Assembly (NCBI GenBank): GCA_029204225.1
Contig: CM055092.1
Span: 68,935,614-68,999,613, forward strand
Reading direction: 5' to 3'
Source of the DNA: Diphasiastrum complanatum
Taxonomy: Eukaryota > Streptophyta > Lycopodiopsida > Lycopodiales > Lycopodiaceae
Length of the DNA stretch: 64,000 bases
Shown here: positions 1-10,997 of the stretch, in pieces
Numbering within the stretch: position 1 is the stretch's first letter
How the letters are laid out: every line of letters starts with the position of its first letter
Position numbers and translations under genes: made by a program
The notes under the pieces: generated by a model
The model's input: the letters and a program-made list of their open reading frames with translations, nothing else
Told to the model about the DNA's origin: nothing
The model's database searches: none

Positions 1-132
1 CATTCTCAACTACGATGACCCTGGCCACCTCTTCTGTTTAGAAAGATATTCAAGAAGCTTTGACGTTTCAACAACACATGCATCATTTTGATCTTTTTAT
101 TTTGGAAATTTTTACACATATATCAAGCATAC

Positions 133-735
133 TCAATTAAAGACATTATTATTTTTTATTTTTTCTTGATCTAGGTCCTTCGTGGGAGCTAGGAAGACTG
201 CTTTATGTTTCGATGGTATAGATTGCAAGAGTTTAAAAGGTTCACTCCATGAGTTTTCTCCATCATTGGAATAGTACTTCCATTGCATGATCGGCTCACC
301 ATTTGACATTTGGAAACAAAAGTAATCTAATAACTCAACCTTGAATGTTTCAATACAACCACCACTATCTTTTGACCAATTCATGCGAGCATATCTGGCA
401 TTGTAAGAACAAAATTAGATTTCAATGCTCTGGATATGACACTAAAAACTTGGTCAATGTCTTCATGTGTGTGGCCAACCATTAGAAATCCCATCTCAAC
501 CATTTGGAAAATGTTAGGTGCCACTAACATAGAACAAAGACCAAATATAAATATGTCCTTGTTCTCCCTTCAATAGTTGTCTACTTGAATGTGCAAGATC
601 GGTGGCAAACTACCGCGTGATGCATGCAACTTTCTTATTGCTCCCATTATAGATGTGGCAACTTGGTTACTATCATGAAGATGCAAGGTATCGATCCATA
701 CATCACACAACAATTTGTATCCATGAACTAGCACT
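133..735 (-). pseudogene. DUF7869-type protein, C-terminal domain, broken
   Basis: Read leftwards from a splice-acceptor-like TTTGCAG ending at 736, the translation gives GYKLLCDVWIDTLHLHD, then RENKDIFIFGLCSMLVAP, then MGFLMVGHTHEDIDQVFS. The series DN..RENK, a hydrophobic stretch and FL.VGHTHEDID is the core signature of DUF7869 proteins, which in plants are often repeat-associated and have no settled function. A TGA at 570-572 splits the DN and REN motifs. A second stop at 381-383 forces a frame change into an 83-codon open stretch at 133-384 (QWKYYSNDGENSWSEPF), which resembles the end of the same domain. It is therefore a pseudogene, or a gene with unseen introns. The Cys-pair segment at 1406-1574 on the same strand is probably its upstream part. 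Confidence 0.6.
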
Positions 736-894
736 CTGCAAACATGAAATGTAACATCTTCCAGTTGCTATATATGTAAATGAGCGATTGAAGGGGTTAT
801 GATCAGAGAGATTCAAAAGTTGATTCGTTAGATAGACAGAGATCAAACAACCAAAATGGGTCTTCTAGTAGCTGACTCCTCAGAGTCAGTGATC

Positions 895-1003
<109 letters not shown>

Positions 1004-1405
1004 CAGAACTTTAGCAATTGATTTGAGTCTGTAAGTAGGACCACATGCTTATTAGCGCAATTGTATTGTGGTCTGATTGTTGTTTTACGACATTATTATA
1101 CAGATTCACTATTGTTCTACATCTTTGTATTCTTGTTGAATGAAACTAACTCTCACTCCTCTTACACAAACATCATTATAAGGAAATGTATGGTTGTCCT
1201 TGATGCCTAATTTAATTACATTCCTTTATATCAGAATATCAGCATTAGAGGATTGCATGGTTGTCTCAAACACCTAATCATTTCTGCAATCTCTCTTTTA
1301 TGGCAGTCTAAGACTCCTACACTGATATTCTGAATCAACCCAACAAAACAGTTCAAAATCTATGTTTTCTAAGTAATCCACAATCCTCTTAACACAGTTA
1401 TCAAT

Positions 1406-1574
1406 GCTCTTTCATTATTGTATTCATCAGAGCTAACCGTCCAATGTAGCGATCATGCATCCTACTATCCGTAGTCTTCTCTATCACATTTTTGAGGTCA
1501 TCGCATGTCTTGCATTTCGACATTTTTTGTTTTTTTGGAGTCTTCACATGTTGAAACTCTCGTCTCTACATTCA
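1406..1574 (-). pseudogene. DUF7869-type protein, Cys-pair segment
   Basis: An open stretch on the minus strand reads EFQHVKTPKKQKMSKC, then KTCDDLKNVIEKTTDSRM, then RLALMNTIMKEH before a stop. A basic K.PKK..MSKC..CD.LK motif followed by a helical R...H segment is typical of the region just upstream of the DUF7869 core, a CxxC-like pair before a coiled helix. Strand and order agree with the C-terminal piece at 133-735. No complete exon structure could be drawn, and stops flank the segment. Confidence 0.5.
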
Positions 1575-2340
1575 ATAAAGTGTGGGTTTGGAGACTGTGG
1601 ACATGCCACTGTCTGTAAGTTGTGTGTTTATTGTTTTGAAGACATCACCTTTACGTATGCCGAGAGGGAGATGATGTTCACAAAGAACAACACCATTCTT
1701 TGACATATGTTGCAAATGTGGTTGAGGCAGCGCATGCTTTTCTAAAATCCCACACATCACAGCTTGTCCATGTGATGAAAGTTCACGCTATTTGAAAGTG
1801 CCAGTATTTCCATGAAATTTGTACACCATATTGTAACGTGCTTCCGCAATTACTTTCCAGAACATTCCATGGAAAAATCCTAGTTAATCTTGATATGCTT
1901 TTAAGCACACAACTTTACCAGTAATTGTAGGTCTGAATCATAATTTAGGGTCCTCAAAAATATCATTAGGTGCTCCATTTTACTTACCTTGTTCCTTAAG
2001 AAAACATGAGAACATCTGCAACAAGTGGTTTTGTTTGCCAGCCCCCCGCTTTCTCCACACACCTAGTCGCAAGTCTTCACATTCTTTGTAGGTAACCTAT
2101 CGAATGCACAATTTTTTACAACATGGTTGCATAAGAGTTTCGCATATATTTTGTGATGTCAAAATATACTGAGCTTTTTTGGGAGTAACGTAAGCAAGTA
2201 CATGTTTCCTCCTGAAACTCTGAGAACCTCCAAAAAATACGGGCACTTGAGACTTTGTTGGTAAGTTTTCAGTTTTTTTGAATTGTGTTCTGTAAATGCA
2301 TTGACGCTTTCCATAATGGATGCATGTGATGCCATTCTAC
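1575..2340 (-). pseudogene. Degraded upstream coding region, probably the same gene
   Basis: Minus-strand translation shows short coding-like islands separated by stops. At about 1805-1925 there is GKVVCLKAYQD, a stop, then LGFFHGMFWKVIAEA, which resembles the VC.KAF..LGI block seen N-terminal in DUF7869-type proteins. At 2220-2335 there is MASHASIMESVNAFTEH followed by a Lys/Gln-rich segment. The plus strand shows nothing recognisable. Assignment is by position and weak motif similarity only. Confidence 0.3.
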
Positions 2341-2760
2341 ATCATTTGATGAATTGACAATTGTTGTCACCGACACCAATAGTCTGGCCCAAAAGTGGTC
2401 ATCTTTGCTTTCTGCTGCTCTCAAATGTTGCTCCAACATCGTCCACTCCTGTCAAATAATCACTACAATTACTATTTGTGGACATTCATACACTATCATC
2501 ACCAACATCATCTACACCTATTAGGATATCTGAGCAATACGTTGTTCTTGGTACGTTTTGATCAGCCACATCCTCCACACCCATTAAGATATATGAGTTG
2601 TATGCTAATCTTGATGTATTGTTATAAGCCACATCCTTCCACACCAGTTAGAACATCCAAATTATACAAATTTAATGATCTGCTAGTTCTTATATCTTTC
2701 ACACCAGTGAGGACAACTAAATTATATATTTTTATTTGGCCAAAATATTAAGCGCACTTC
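2341..2760 (-). repeat. 63-bp tandem repeat encoding a 21-residue protein repeat
   Basis: Units starting near 2514, 2577, 2641 and 2701 are spaced 60-64 bases. On the minus strand they translate into a recurring block of the type Y..DILxGVDDV: NLYNLDVLTGV, YNSYILMGVEDV, YCSDILIGVDDV and CSDYLTGVDDVG. The period is a multiple of three and the amino-acid pattern is conserved through five partial or complete units, which suggests the array was coding. One single-base frame change and one TGA break it now. It lies directly upstream of the DUF7869-type pseudogene on the same strand. Confidence 0.6.
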
Positions 2761-3490
2761 TTATTTCTCAATGTAAATTTTTTTGATGGCAGTTGAGATA
2801 CAAAACTTCAAGGTAATATGTAAAATAACCAGTCAATGTCTCATCGAATGATACTTATTTTTCTTTTCTAGAGCACTGTAAAGAAAGTCTTGACAAACAC
2901 CATACCATAGACTGGTTCTTCATTTAATAAGGACGTCTGTCCTCACTTGTGGTGTTAACAATGGTTCCCTCTCTTGTTAACAAAAGTAACTTCAAAGTAA
3001 TAAGCAAGTGACCCTCATCAGGATGATAGCCTTTGAATCTAACAATACAAATGATTGTCAAAGATCCATACAATCAATAACATCGTCGATGTTATACACA
3101 TGTCATTTAGTAACTATTGCAAGTTTATCCATCTTCACAATATCTGTATTATCCCACAACATCTTATTTGCCATTACAACTATCGGGTTGTCATATGTCT
3201 TGAAAATTCTCAAGGTCTCCATGAGGGTACGACAGAGGTCAATCCATCTTTAATACCTTGGAGACAACAACCATGCTTTTATCCATTCCAATTGCTCGGG
3301 AAAAATAGTTTTTATTGGGCTCAATGCTAATGACATAGCTAAATGCAACCACTTCTTTATGAAAGAACAGAGCAACTTAAACATGTTCTTGTAGGTTGTT
3401 CATAAGAATGCTCGTCTTGAAAATATGAAAGAACCACATTATTCTTATTCTATGATAAAATAGATTAATTACAATGATATATTTCTTAAA
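2761..3490. other. No assignable gene
   Basis: Minus-strand translation at about 3090-3240 contains a coding-looking island (NPIVVMANKMLWDNTD) without a recognised family. The plus-strand open frames here are short and unconvincing. Confidence 0.4.
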
Positions 3491-3593
<103 letters not shown>

Positions 3594-3871
3594 GATAGGT
3601 CCACCACGGGTGGAGACCCATCATAATTTTTTTATTTTTTTTGAAGGTCTCCACCCACCACGACGGGTGGAGACCCATCGTGCGGTTGGAGACCCATCAG
3701 AATTTTTTTTTATTTTATTGTGCCGCGACGGACTATCAAATTTTTTTTTCTTTTTTCTTGATGCCGCGATGAGACCCACAATATTTTTTTTGCCTGTGCA
3801 CCCGCTACGACAACAAATTTTTTTTTGATTGATTTGGACATTTGTATTAATTTTAATAAAAAAATTTCGGC

Positions 3872-3984
<113 letters not shown>

Positions 3985-4124
3985 AACACTAGAATCTTCG
4001 GGACCTTCGCTACCTTGAAAGTTCCATAATCTTTCGGACCTTCGCGACTTTCATGACCTCGAATGTTTAAGAGAGACTGCATGCGATGGACATTTAGAGA
4101 GAATGAGCGAAGACAACGATAGCC

Positions 4125-4241
<117 letters not shown>

Positions 4242-4611
4242 AATATAGCTGTCCGTTAGAATTTTTTTTATTTTTTTCTAATGGATGGAGACTTCCATCA
4301 GAAATGTTTATTTTTTTTCTGATGGGTGGAGACCCATCAGAATCATTTGACCCATCCGAATCATTTTATTTTTTCTCTCTATGGCGGGTGAAGACTTTTT
4401 TTCTGATGGGTCTTCACCCGTCATGGTAGATCCCATCAAAATGTTTTTTATTTTTTGTCTGATGGGTCGCTGCGATAGGTGGAGATCATTTTTTTTATGG
4501 GTGGAGACCCATCAAAATTTTTTTATTTTTTTCTGATGGATAAAAATGAAATAATATATGTAGGCTTTTAGATACATAGATATATAGTATACATAGCTCA
4601 ACGTATTCTCT

Positions 4612-4745
4612 TGTCACTTATTAGTACAATATTTGTGAGTGCGAGTGTCTCTGCAAAAGATTGCTCTCATTACAAACCCTTGTCACTTACTAATAAAATA
4701 TTTGCGAGTGCGAGTGTCTCTACAGAAGATCACTCTCACTACAAA
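4612..4745. repeat. Tandem duplication, about 68-bp unit
   Basis: Two adjacent copies each contain TTGTCACTTA, ATATTTG, then GAGTGCGAGTGTCTCT, an AGA core and CACTACAAA. They differ by a handful of substitutions. Confidence 0.85.
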
Positions 4746-4794
4746 ATAAGATTGAAAATGATATTCTATTGACTTTTATAGTCGATATCAACCC

Positions 4795-5050
4795 ATGTCA
4801 TCGATTTGTGTCTAAGTTTTTTACTTATAGTTTTAGTTAACACGTCATTTGTTATTGTAACTTAGTTGACACATAATCAATCCAAGTCTTATTAATTTGT
4901 TTTTATGCATGTGCTCTCTCAAGCAATGTCATCGATCCGTGCCTAATTTCTCTAGTTGTAGTTAACACGTAATTCGTTATAGTAGGCTTAGTTGACACGT
5001 AATCAATCCGAGTCTTATTAATTTGTTTTTTATGCATGTGCTCTTTTTAT
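4795..5050. repeat. Tandem duplication, about 128-bp unit
   Basis: Two copies share ATGTCATCGAT, TAGTTAACACGT, TTAGTTGACAC, AATCAATCC and TATGCATGTGCTCT in the same order. There is no coding content. Confidence 0.85.
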
Positions 5051-5149
5051 GGACCATGTCATCTATCTGAGGATTGGATCGACCTCTGTAGTCATCTATA
5101 AATTCAAACTTGTTGCAGATTCATTTCCGTAGTTTACCTTTTCAGGTCG

Positions 5150-6432
5150 TTCGACCCATCCAGAATAAATGTAATTTTTTTTTTATGGGTCTGCACAAGC
5201 CCATAATAAAAATTTTGATTAGTCTCCACCCGTGCGCAAGTTCTGTGGAGCGGGAGGAGACCAATCATAAAAAAAAAATTCAAAAAAGGTTCAATGTGTT
5301 CTGATGGGTCTCCGGTAGGTGGAGACCCACTTCTAATTTTTTTTTCTTCAAGTCTGATGGGTCTCCACTGTTGAGGTAGGTGGCCATCTGAAATTTTTAT
5401 CAAAATAAAATGATCTAACTCGACTCAACCCGACTAACTCAACTCCCACCCTGATCCCCTCTACACTCCACCAAACACCTCACTTGACCCGACTTGACTC
5501 GACCCGTCCCGATCCAACTCGATGTTCTTAAGGAGCTCCACCTGACCCATCAAAAAAATCTAAAAAAAAAAGGTTCTAACTCGACTCAACCCGACAAACT
5601 ATCTTTATACGTCTACTATCCGATGAAGCATACTCAACTTCACTTGACTCAACAATTCAACTAAACTTGGCTTAACCCGACTCCAACTTGACCGGTCCTG
5701 ATTCTCTCTCCACTCCACCCGACCCCACTTGACCCTACTTGACTTTGTTATCGACCCGACCCGATGTTCTGATGGGTCTCCACTATTTATGGCGGGTGAA
5801 GACCCATCAGACCACATTTTGTTTTGGAATAGATTTAGATGGGTCTCCACCCGCCGTGGTGGGTGTCAGAAAAATCTATTTTTTTTTTAACTCGACTAGA
5901 CCTAACTAACTATATTTATATGCCTACTATCCGATGGAGCATATTCAACTTGACTTGACTCGACTAAACTAAACTAAACTTGACTTGACTCCAACCTGCC
6001 GACCGGTCCCGATCCCCTCTCCACTCCACCTGACCCCACTCGACCCTACTCAATTCTACCCGATATTTTGATGCCCACCACGGTGGGTGGAACCCCATCA
6101 GACCACTTGACCCTACTATAATCTACTCGACTCGACCCGACCCGACCAACCCGATGTTCTGATAGATCTCCACCCACTGCGGCGGGTGGAGACCCATTAG
6201 ACCACATTTTGTTTTCAAAAAAATTCAGATGGGTCTCCACCGGCGTCGATCCCCTCTCCACTCCACCCATATAAGGGTATAATATCGCCACATTCGAGAC
6301 CCATCAGACCACTTCATCCTACTCTACTCGACTCAACTCGACCCGACCCAACCCGACCTGATGTTCTGATGGGTCTCCACTGATCCTCTCTCCACTCCAC
6401 CCATATAAGGGTATAACATCACCACATTCGAG
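5150..6432. repeat. Pentamer-rich satellite with embedded palindromes and higher-order copies
   Basis: The block is dominated by CTCGA, CCCGA, CTTGA and TCGAC words. Palindromic hairpins built on GATGGGTCTCCACC and its complement sit at about 5303, 5353, 5770, 5838, 6069, 6159, 6229 and 6365. Longer copies repeat at about 310 bases: 5578-5870 against 5888-6110, sharing CTACTATCCGATG, CTCCACTCCACC and CAGACCACATTTTG. A unit containing CACCCATATAAGGGTATAA occurs twice, at about 6265 and 6400. Confidence 0.75.
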
Positions 6433-8286
6433 TATATATTCAATATTTTGAATATTTATAAAATGCATGGTATCACATATCCCCTTTCTCAAATGTAAAC
6501 CGCCCTTGCGAACAAAATATCTTTTCTTTAAAATGAATATTCATTCGGAGAGATAATAAATTCGTTGGTTTGAATAATTGTTCGAATGACATCAAGGAAC
6601 TTCAATAAAAAATAGTCAAACAGTTTGTCTTGGTGAACCAATTCAAATATTTTTTCATCCAATCTTCAAATTGAGGTCATGTGTTTAAGTTATTTCTTTG
6701 TCTGAATTGATTATATTAGATAAGTTGATTGAGCTGAGGTAGGTTGCTTGAGTTTATTTGATCTTGCAAAATTAGCAACTCGTAACCCACATACAAAAAT
6801 ATTACAAAAAGTTCATAGAATATCCATTTTTGTTTGTAATTTCAATGCCAATTCCAGATCCTTCTGGGCTTCAATCAACATCAATTGTTCTTTCGATCGA
6901 GTATATCGACTAATTGGTAGATTACCAAATTCTTCTAATTTAATAGGTAGCAAGCTTCCATCGAAGAGAGGTTGAGCTAAACCATCATTTTATTCGAAGT
7001 CTAATCATAATGTAATTTTTTTAAACAAACGAGGTAAAAATTGTATAAAATTACATTTAATATATAGCTGCTATACAAAATATAACATTTTTGCTACGAA
7101 ATTTCTGAACTGCTGATAAAAATATGTACAAAATGGACGATGTTCTAGAAATCTTTGTCTGTTCTAGATATTGTGTTTAATTTCTACAAAATTGCGCTTT
7201 CAATTGATATATAGACTGTACATATACACCATATCGATGCCGATCAGAAGACCTACATTGTCAAAGGAGATGATATCTGCGCTAACGGATGGTATAAACA
7301 AATGGAATTGCGACTTCTGTTTCCAAAATTGTTGCTTCTACTGTTCTTTCTCAAAAAACTGATATTCTTTAAGTTTTGTATACTGTAGAGCATACACACA
7401 AGTGGATTATATATACAATTCCACTGATTCAAATGGAAAAATCTTAGTTTTTCTCTGTAAAATGCTTCAACCCTTCTGTTCTACAAAAAATTGTTCCCAT
7501 AACCATAAATAATTCTCTTTGTCCCAGAGTGACTCCCAAGCCTCCCAAGAAATTTCTATGCTACCTGGTAACATCAGATAGTCAACATGCCATTGCAGTT
7601 TGATATTAAAATGGTGCGGCAACATGTCTTTAATCTTTGACAAAAAGTTTGAAATCTTTCAACACATACCTTCGAAACTTGTTGTCGAGTGCACATTCCT
7701 TTCGGTTGTACTTCTACTATGGCTTGATTCTACAGGTCAGTGGCCATGTCGACCTGTTGTTTCAAATCCGCGACTTCCTTATACAACTCAACTATCTTTG
7801 TGACGGACTCTACATATTCTGAATGTGTTGTCACGTCTGAACAGATAAGTACCGAGAACAATTGCTTATGGAGGGCTAAGATTTTCTCAAGGGCCTGTGT
7901 ATATTCAACATGAGTATCAAGACCCCCGCAAGGAAGATTTTCAAAAGATAGAACTTCAACAGGCCCAACAAAGAAGACAAGTAGTAGCAGTCGGTGGCGG
8001 CTCTTTTGATGGAGGCACTTCCAACTTTGGTTCATTAGGAGTGGTCCTGCTAACTCAACTCATTTCAGTTGTTCAGGTATCATCTCCTACTAACACCACT
8101 CTCCTTCCACCATTACTTCCACCACTTACTACCATATCCACACCTTCCATTACACTTAACATGGGCCTTGATACCATCTCCCATATGTTTTTCCCCTCTA
8201 TTTGACCCTTCGGTCAACGTAGACGATTTTGCCTTGCATTTACTAATGCAAACCCAATCCACCATTGTAACAACCACTCCCATCAA
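6433..8286. other. No supported gene
   Basis: AT-rich sequence with only short open frames. A minus-strand stretch at 7730-8035 has a heptad-like segment (VTKIVELYKEVADLKQQV) that could be coiled-coil debris. It overlaps unrelated open frames on the plus strand, so no gene is called. Confidence 0.4.
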
Positions 8287-8755
8287 CAAACAATATTGAC
8301 AAAATGTACAATATTCTACATGGCTAGATTTGCCAATGTAGGCAATTTTTCACACTCCTCCTCAAATCTAGCCTTGGAGATCACAATGCTTTTATCAATA
8401 ACTCCAATTGAAGATCTAAGCTTGACAAATGAATCTTTAGGTAAAGGTTTAGTAAACAAATCAGCCAAGCAACTTGATGATGGCACGTGTTGGAGCTTGA
8501 TCTCTTTAGCTTGCACTTTTTCCCTCACGAAATGATGAGCAATTTCGATGTGTTTGCTCCTTGCATGGAATGTAGGATTAGTTGCAAGTGATTTGGCTGA
8601 TTGGTTTTCACAATAGATGATAGGGATCTCCTCCTCCATGATGTGAAGCTCCACCAATAGCCTTTTGAGCCACAAGACCTCCTTGCATGTTGATGTCAAG
8701 GCCTTGTATTCGGATTCTGTGGAAGATAGGGAGATGGTATCTTGCTTTTTGAAGT
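8287..8755 (-). pseudogene. Ty1/copia RNase H end plus start of its 3' LTR
   Basis: The minus-strand frame gives TISLSSTESEYKALTSTCK, then WLKRLLVELHIMEEEIPIIY, then HARSKHIEIAHHFVREKV and LADLFTKPLPKD. These are the C-terminal RNase H motifs of plant copia polyproteins, including the SLSSTESEY acidic block and the D-type residue region. The frame runs on into ARFEEECEKLPTLANLAM, which overlaps the LTR start TGTGAAAAATTGCC at about 8357. The LTR is lost after roughly 75 bases. The upstream end is cut at 8756, where sequence switches to the 5' LTR remnant of an oppositely oriented copy of the same family. Confidence 0.85.
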
Positions 8756-8884
8756 TTGTCAAATTGTCAATCTAGATCAAATTTTTTGTGTCTAGTTTTT
8801 TGATAGATTGTTAAGCAAGCATTCAATCACTCTTGTGGAACTTTTGTAGATCCATTTATGGTCCTAAAGTACAGTACTTTCACA
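8756..8884 (+). repeat. 5' LTR remnant (last ~130 bp)
   Basis: It matches 12542-12671 with a few differences and ends in CA directly before the primer binding site. The rest of the LTR is replaced by an inverted copia fragment. Confidence 0.85.
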
Positions 8885-8897
8885 TGGTATCAGAGCC
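8885..8897 (+). promoter_or_regulatory. Primer binding site for initiator tRNA-Met
   Basis: TGGTATCAGAGCC lies immediately after the LTR end. This is the standard complement to the plant initiator methionine tRNA 3' end used by copia elements. Confidence 0.93.
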
Positions 8898-9296
8898 AAG
8901 TACAAGAGCATAAGCCATTGATCTAATGCAAATCCATTTTTAGCAAGTTTTGGTGTTAAAAACTAGTATTGAGAGGGCAAGCTAGAATCTTGATTTTGGT
9001 GAGGAGATTTGATTCCAAACTTGGTAGGGTTCCAAATCCGTACTGTCCACATGTGTGAGTACCTCTGAACCTGCATTTAATGCATGTTATTCATTTGATC
9101 CAAATAAATTCAATTTGTGAGCTGATGGTGTAATTTTTGGTGGAAATCCTAGGATAATCTACCAAGATCATTTGCAATTGATTAGATTTGAATTTGTTTC
9201 ATGGAATCTAATCAATCTAGGCTGAGTTCAGGTCCTATTAAGGTTAAAAATAGGTCTTGAAAGTTTTTTTTTCTTCTCCCAAAAATAGCAAAACTT

Positions 9297-9640
9297 GGCA
9301 AGATTTGATTGTAAGTAGATTTCACGTCATCTTATCTTCATTCCAACTTTGTAAGGGAGTGCTAGAACTGAGATTATAAGTCCATTTGTTGTATTAGAAA
9401 TCTAATTTGAGTGAAACACTACAAAACAAAGAGACCTTAGTGAGTTTCTAGAGACAATCAAGTCCATTTTTTGGCAAGATTTATTTGAAAGTAGTTTCCA
9501 CTTCATCTTATCTTCATTCCAGCTTTGTGAGGGAGTGATAGAACTGTGATTATAAGTCCATTTGTTGGATTAGAAATTAAATTTGAGTGAAACACTACAA
9601 GTGTGAGACCTTTGTGAGTTTCAAGTCAATCAATCTATTT
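9297..9640 (+). repeat. 176-bp tandem duplication in the leader
   Basis: Two copies begin GGCAAGATTT at 9297 and 9473. They share CATCTTATCTTCATTCCA, GATTATAAGTCCATTTGTTG and GAGTGAAACACTACAA. It lies in the untranslated leader just before gag. Confidence 0.85.
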
Positions 9641-9665
9641 CTTGTTTGTAGAAGTCACTAGTAAG

Positions 9666-10997
9666 ATGGGATCTGCTGGATCATACCTTCTAGAAGCTAG
9701 TGAGAGATTGAATTCTACAAATAATGTTATTTGGAAGGTTAGGATGGAGTCACTTCTGATGCTCCAAGAGCTTTATGAGTTTCGGATTGAAGATGAAGAT
9801 GAACATCTAGGTGCACATGAGTTAGCTAGATACAAGAAGAGATCTAGGCTTGCACTTCATTGTGTGAAGATGAAAGTGAGCAATGATTTGTTGAGATAAG
9901 TATCAGCATGTACTAGTGCTAAAGAGGCTTGGGAATCTAGCAACACTTCTAGAGTTTTTATGCATAGAAATCAGATTTTGCAAAGCATGAGGAGAAGTGA
10001 GGAGAGTGCACAAGATTATGTACTCAGAATCAAGTCTCTAAATAGGAAGTTGGCTTCCATTGGAGAGAAGATTCATGATGGAGAGCTTGTAGAAATTGTC
10101 CTTAATGTTCTAGGAGATGACTTTGCAAATATGGTCCAAAGTTTTGCCATCCAAGACACTTTGCCAAATATAGAAAAACTTCACAGTGTATTAGTGGCTA
10201 AAGAGTGTAGGATGCTCCACACCAAGGCAAGAATGAGTTCATTGTCTTTGCGGGATGGAGATGAGAAAGCCAATTTCTCATTCAAGGGCAAAAAGAAGAC
10301 CAATGGAAAGAAGAAGAATCCCAACAAGGCCAAAGAAGAGGATGATGCATCAAGCTCAAAGGACAAGTCAAAGCAAAAATGCTTCTTTTGTGGAAAGAAG
10401 GGACATTATGCATCCGAATGCTACAAGAGGCTAAGAGCAAAAGAGGATGAGGACAAACAAGGGAACCTTACATATGAAGAGGATGAAGATGAGGAGATCT
10501 CATCTTTGATGGCATCTACATCCACTCCAACAAGAAAAAACAACTCAAAGGACACTTGGTGGATTGATAGTGGGGCTAGCTCCCACATGACTTTCCAAAA
10601 GGACACATTCTCAACCTTACACTCTTTCAATGGTGCTAATAAATTTGTTTCTTTAGAAAATGATCAAGAGTGTAAGATAGATGGTATTGGTACCATCTCA
10701 TTAAGTCTAGGATCTAGCAAAAGGATGGATCTAGATAATGTCCTTTTTGTACCATCAATTACCAAGAGCTTGCTTAGTATTGGACAACTAATGAATGATG
10801 GTTTAGATGTCCACTTCAAGCATGGAGTTAGTTCCATCATGAAAAATGATAATTGCATAGCAAATGGTGTTAAACAAGGTAGGTTGTTTAAGTTGGATGC
10901 TAAAATTGTTATGGAAAAAGAGGAAATCATTCATTCAAATGTACACTTTTTTCTCATGTACCAAGTAGTGATGATAGGATGCATAAAACATACTTAG
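9666..10997 (+). pseudogene. Copia gag-protease polyprotein, broken
   Basis: The start MGSAGSYLLEASERLNS matches the start of the copy at 16958 (MASAGAYLLEASERLNF). The gag portion (DUF4219/UBN2 type) is followed by a CCHC zinc knuckle, CFFCGKKGHYASEC, and then the aspartic protease site WWIDSGASSHMTF with the downstream block LDNVLFVPSITKSLLSIGQL. A TAA at 9897-9899 interrupts gag, and a 21-base in-frame deletion relative to the second copy follows. The reading frame is then open to 10997. Protease is present, but the integrase zinc finger (HxxxH..CxxC) that should follow is missing. Confidence 0.9.

Noticed and set aside
7730-8205. Overlapping frames on both strands with a heptad-like segment on minus
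   Set aside because: The coil-like stretch is short, the two strands contradict each other, and no family motif is present.
10181-10930. Minus-strand frames inside the copia gag-protease region
   Set aside because: They are shadows of the plus-strand polyprotein. The matching plus-strand frames at 56207-56538 are likewise shadows of a minus-strand gag.
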